A stretch of DNA of 25,291 bases from an uncultured Clostridia bacterium (GTDB taxonomy: Bacteria > Bacillota > Clostridia > Christensenellales > UBA1242), in NCBI GenBank assembly GCA_934756675.1, contig CAKVLG010000011.1, positions 1 through 25,291 on the forward strand, written 5' to 3'. How positions within the stretch are numbered: the first letter of the stretch is position 1; each line of letters begins with the position of its first letter. This document shows positions 22,834-25,291 of the stretch, piece by piece. The notes under the pieces are model-generated. The model saw only the letters and a list, made by a program, of their open reading frames with translations. It was not told the origin of the DNA and did no database searches. The translations under genes were made by a program, and so were the position numbers.

Positions 22834-23718
22834 ATGCCAAGTAAATACATAAGAGCCGAAGGTGGCCTTTATAATTTTGATGGTGCTAGGGTGTTGCAAA
22901 AAAGTGATGATGATGCAAAAATGTATGCTGTTATTGCAAAGTGTGGACATTGTGGCGATGGGTATTTTATACCTATTATGTTTACAATTTTTGCACCGGA
23001 CCTTCACACCGCAATTTCTTATATAAAAACATATCCAAAAGTTCAACGTGATAGAAAAGATGTAATTCTTACCGCATTTGAATTGTCGCTATTTGAAAAG
23101 CTGTTTATTGACGCAATCAACAATCATGACCCATATATTAGGGGCTATACAACCAAAACAGAAAATGACATTATCGAAAGAAGAGTTGCAAATTTTTCAC
23201 CTAACGATTATAAGGAAGGAAAAAGGTCTGGCGACAATATGTATGACGGGATAAAGACTTCTGACCAATACCAAGATAAATATGTGCTCGAAAGGGTGTT
23301 TTCGCCACATGTTGTTGGGTCTGATATGTTTGTACCAAATACCGTTGATAAGGACGAATTGTTGCAAGAATTTTTTAAACAAAACACATATAGATACGGT
23401 ATTCGTGGTAGCGACACATTTTTCCTTTCACTTTATTACCAAATGCATGGCGAAAACAATGACCTTGGCATTAAACTAGACGGAAACTACTTCCATTACC
23501 CAAAAGATGGCAAAATGAGAACGCGTTTAATTCCAGAATTGTTTTTGCAAAAGATGAAAGAAAATGTAGACATGGTTCCAAAAATTCCAGAGCAAAAAGA
23601 AAACATGATAAAAATGTTAGAAGAAATGGAATATACGCCAAACGTAAATATGATAGAAAAATTTAATGCAAAACTAAATAAGTATAAGGCTATGCAAGAA
23701 GATATTTTTGAAAGCTAA
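22834..23718 (+). CDS. Unknown conserved-type protein with CGHCG motif
   Basis: 294 residues, with AAAGGGG before the ATG. Near the N-terminus is AKCGHCGDGYFIPIMF (C37, H39, C40), followed by FAPDLHTAISYIKTYPKVQRD and KDVILTAFELS. This layout (Cys-Gly-His before a beta strand, then a helix, then P-x-V and KD-x-I) resembles a family of uncharacterised Bacillota proteins that I know only as hypothetical. The rest is charged and soluble, with short Tyr-rich stretches (FFLSLYYQMHGENNDLG) and a helical C-terminus. There are no membrane segments. C37, H39 and C40 could bind a metal, but a full four-ligand site is not visible. It is probably co-transcribed with the sugar kinase, which is the only hint to its role. 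Confidence 0.8.
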   Translation: MPSKYIRAEGGLYNFDGARVLQKSDDDAKMYAVIAKCGHCGDGYFIPIMFTIFAPDLHTAISYIKTYPKVQRDRKDVILTAFELSLFEKLFIDAINNHDPYIRGYTTKTENDIIERRVANFSPNDYKEGKRSGDNMYDGIKTSDQYQDKYVLERVFSPHVVGSDMFVPNTVDKDELLQEFFKQNTYRYGIRGSDTFFLSLYYQMHGENNDLGIKLDGNYFHYPKDGKMRTRLIPELFLQKMKENVDMVPKIPEQKENMIKMLEEMEYTPNVNMIEKFNAKLNKYKAMQEDIFES

Positions 23719-23723
23719 TAATT

Positions 23724-23748
23724 GCCACCCGGATTTTGGGTGGCTTTT
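23724..23748 (+). terminator. Terminator of the sugar-kinase operon
   Basis: GC-rich 7-bp stem GCCACCC (23724-23730) / GGGTGGC (23738-23744), loop GGATTTT, then TTTT. Confidence 0.88.
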
Positions 23749-23754
23749 GTTATA

Positions 23755-23783
23755 TTGCATTAAGATTAAAATATTAGTATAAT
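23755..23783 (+). promoter_or_regulatory. Promoter of the GNAT acetyltransferase gene
   Basis: TTGCAT (23755-23760), 17-base spacer, TATAAT (23778-23783). The same -35, spacer length and -10 are seen at 5385-5413. Confidence 0.78.
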
Positions 23784-23825
23784 AGCAATGGAATGAAATT
23801 TTATTAGATAAGAAAAGGAGAAAAT

Positions 23826-24494
23826 ATGGAATTATTACAAAGAAACGATGAATGGTGCCAAAGATTTGTGCAAAGTGATGTTCCATTTGCAGATTTAGTA
23901 ATAAAGCGCGGACAATCGTTGGCCATTTTTACGGGCGATAAAGTTATTGTGTATGTTTATGATAAAAACGATTTTAGTGACGAGCAAGTGGCTAAGATAA
24001 AGACATATAAGCATATTTGCGGCGACTATCAATCACTTTTAAATTTAGGTATAGATCCAGCTAAAATTGAGCTTGGCGAACTAATGGCAACAACTCAAAA
24101 ATATGAAGATAGTCAGGCAATTATTTGCAATACCGAAAACGATATTTTTGCAGCAAGCGAAATATGTCAAAGTGCTGGCATTGCAGATAATAAAGATGCT
24201 AAAGCTTTGCAAAATTTATGTAAAAACAAAAAGGCAATGGTTGCACTTTTTAGGCAAAATGGCGAGCCTTGTGGAACGGCGCGTGCAAACTTTGTTAACA
24301 ATAAAGCTATTATTGGTGGGGTTGCTACAGCCAAAGAATACCGCGGCAAAGGGTTTGGCAAAATTGCATTACAAAAAGTGCTTAGCAAAATAGACAAAGA
24401 TATCTATTTGTTTGTGTGCAACCAAATCGCCAAAAACATGTATAAGTCCATGGGCTTTTTCACAATCTGCACCTGGGGAAAAGTCGACAGTTGA
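23826..24494 (+). CDS. GNAT family N-acetyltransferase
   Basis: 222 residues, with AAAAGGAG before the ATG. The C-terminal half is a canonical GNAT domain: a strand AIIGGVATAKEYRGKGFGKI with the acetyl-CoA loop R-G-K-G-F-G (173-178), then the helix ALQKVLSKI, a strand DIYLFVCNQIA, and NMYKSMGFFTICTW as motif B with the usual Tyr. The N-terminal half (1-110) is a less conserved alpha/beta region, as in two-part GNAT proteins of Bacillota. It would transfer an acetyl group from acetyl-CoA to an amine; the substrate cannot be read. It is monocistronic and ends in TGA, which shows that TGA is a stop in this genome. I see no clean terminator downstream. Confidence 0.88.
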   Translation: MELLQRNDEWCQRFVQSDVPFADLVIKRGQSLAIFTGDKVIVYVYDKNDFSDEQVAKIKTYKHICGDYQSLLNLGIDPAKIELGELMATTQKYEDSQAIICNTENDIFAASEICQSAGIADNKDAKALQNLCKNKKAMVALFRQNGEPCGTARANFVNNKAIIGGVATAKEYRGKGFGKIALQKVLSKIDKDIYLFVCNQIAKNMYKSMGFFTICTWGKVDS

Positions 24495-24822
24495 TAAAAA
24501 TATATCGAGCAGCAATTGTCGTTAAATAAAATGATTCTGAAAAATATATGACTATCTGTGGCGGCGGGTGAATATGCGCAAAATGTACAATAGATTTTAT
24601 CTGGCGGTTTTTATCTGTGAATATTTTGCGATTTTGTTAAACTGAAATTGTAGCAAAAAGAAAATCTATCATTACTCCACTTAAGCTATAAAAAAATAAA
24701 ATGAGACAATTATAAATAAAAAGAAACCAATTTAGTTAATATAATTTAACTAATTTTCCCGTTTTTGTCAAATACCCCCCGTTGTTACTAACCATGCAAA
24801 AGGGGGAGTGGGCAAAAAATTG
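24495..24822. other. 328-base spacer between convergent genes, no clear gene
   Basis: This is the largest gene-poor stretch. It holds several inverted repeats: CGACAGTTG/CAATTGTCG next to the upstream stop (one G-T pair), CGCAAAAT (24577-24584) / ATTTTGCG (24623-24630), ATAGATTTT (24590-24598) / AAAATCTAT (24661-24669), and a C6/G5 pair at 24775-24806. None has a proper U-tail. The second and third repeats interleave as in a pseudoknot, but in AT-rich DNA such pairs arise by chance. No convincing RNA family or conserved ORF is seen. Confidence 0.5.
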
Positions 24823-25291
24823 CTAAATATTCATAATACTTTTCAACGTCTTTTCTGCTTTTGTGCGGTAAGATTTTGGCATTTTGTATTTCCATTGGTC
24901 AAAAGCTGTGCCTGGGGCATTCATGCGATAAAATCCGTCTTGCATTAACAAATCTTGAATTTGAAATACCACCATTCTTGCCTTACTATTTAGCATTTGT
25001 TGCATAATTGAAATTATAGCTTTTGCATCAAACTTGCTGCTATCAAGTTTTAACAGTTTGCAAAATTGCATTTTTTGTGCATTGTTAAGGTCATTAAAAT
25101 AACCAATTAAAGTATTGTTGTCGTGCGTGCCTATGTAATAGATGTTGTTTGGTTCAACGCTATCTGGTAGGCTCTTTTCGTTTTTAAGCACGTCTAGCAG
25201 CAAACACATGCCGGTCAAGTTGAATTTTTGCATAATTTTGTCGCATATTTCTTTATAAAAACCAAGGTTTTCTACGACTATGCGGTTTATG
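24823..25291 (-). CDS. malQ: 4-alpha-glucanotransferase (amylomaltase), C-terminal part only
   Basis: The frame is open from base 25291 to the stop at 24823, about 155 residues, with the N-terminal part outside the window. GH77 landmarks are in order: VVENLG carries the general acid/base Glu; then GMCLLLDVL, PNNIYYIGTHDNNTLIGYF with the conserved HD-N of the active site, and FQIQDLLMQDGFYRMNAPGTAFDQWKYKMP, the typical C-terminal signature. The enzyme moves alpha-1,4-glucan segments between maltodextrins or to glucose, in the cytosol, in glycogen, starch or maltose use. THDNNT replaces the more common THDNDT, a mild variation. It converges with the GNAT gene. The first in-frame Met seen (25233) is internal, not the start. 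Confidence 0.93.
   Translation of the reverse strand, partial: INRIVVENLGFYKEICDKIMQKFNLTGMCLLLDVLKNEKSLPDSVEPNNIYYIGTHDNNTLIGYFNDLNNAQKMQFCKLLKLDSSKFDAKAIISIMQQMLNSKARMVVFQIQDLLMQDGFYRMNAPGTAFDQWKYKMPKSYRTKAEKTLKSIMNI

Noticed and set aside
24574..24645. A 23-codon ORF (starts MRKMYNRFYL) that could be a small membrane peptide
   Set aside because: Its only ribosome-site-like sequence (GGGTG) is too close to the ATG, no convincing promoter precedes it, and its length is within chance expectation.
1..25291. CRISPR arrays, tRNA or rRNA genes, insertion sequences
   Set aside because: On reading both strands I saw no spaced direct repeats, no tRNA-like cloverleaf, no rRNA segments and no transposase motifs or terminal repeats with target duplications.
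1..25291. Alternative genetic code with TGA read as Trp, as in some low-GC lineages
   Set aside because: Trp is encoded by TGG throughout, and the GNAT gene ends at a TGA at its expected length.

Overview
The window is about 25.3 kb of AT-rich bacterial chromosome with dense genes, short spacers, AGGAG-type ribosome sites, sigma-A-like promoters and U-tailed hairpin terminators. A SAM riboswitch before metK, VanZ-like and TagGH/RgpCD-like genes, many small membrane proteins and the standard code (TGA is used as a stop) suggest a low-GC Bacillota, probably an uncultured host-associated clostridial or related lineage. That placement is inferred from gene style, not from a marker gene. I found no rRNA, tRNA, CRISPR array or insertion sequence.

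Layout. 1-526 (minus): partial unknown gene, cut by the left edge. 651-2380: Nudix hydrolase plus GNAT-like protein. 2433-4220: oligoendopeptidase F. 4243-6932: a small unknown protein, a VanZ-like protein and two unknown membrane proteins. 7046-8335: promoter, SAM riboswitch and metK. 8521-9648: a monocistronic GT4 glycosyltransferase. 9774-15138: an operon with UDP-glucose dehydrogenase, a GT8-GT2 fusion glycosyltransferase and an asparagine-synthetase-like protein. 15165-18064: an operon with a GT2 glycosyltransferase and a two-gene ABC glycan exporter. 18172-19513: a YjdF-like membrane protein and a zinc-ribbon membrane protein. 19683-21539: a cytosolic transglutaminase-like protein. 21703-23718: an N-acetylhexosamine-kinase-like gene plus an unknown CGHCG-motif gene. 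23826-24494: GNAT acetyltransferase. 24823-25291 (minus): the C-terminal part of 4-alpha-glucanotransferase, cut by the right edge.

How the genes fit together. The core is a surface-polysaccharide locus (8521-18044). Ugd would supply a UDP-uronic acid, four glycosyltransferase domains would assemble a glycan, and the ABC pair would export it. The most unusual member is the asparagine-synthetase-like protein (13215-15104). It keeps an ATP-pyrophosphatase loop but has no N-terminal glutaminase cysteine, and it has an extra beta-rich C-terminal region. With Ugd in the same operon, it may form an amide on a uronic acid; this is inference. This gene and the GT8-GT2 gene are clearly more AT-rich than the exporter operon, which suggests a swapped-in serotype-like cassette.

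Regulation readable from sequence includes a complete SAM-off transcription switch for metK, a palindrome touching the -35 box of the sugar-kinase operon, several bidirectional terminators, and two or three genes whose -10 box is so close to the start codon that the mRNA may be leaderless.
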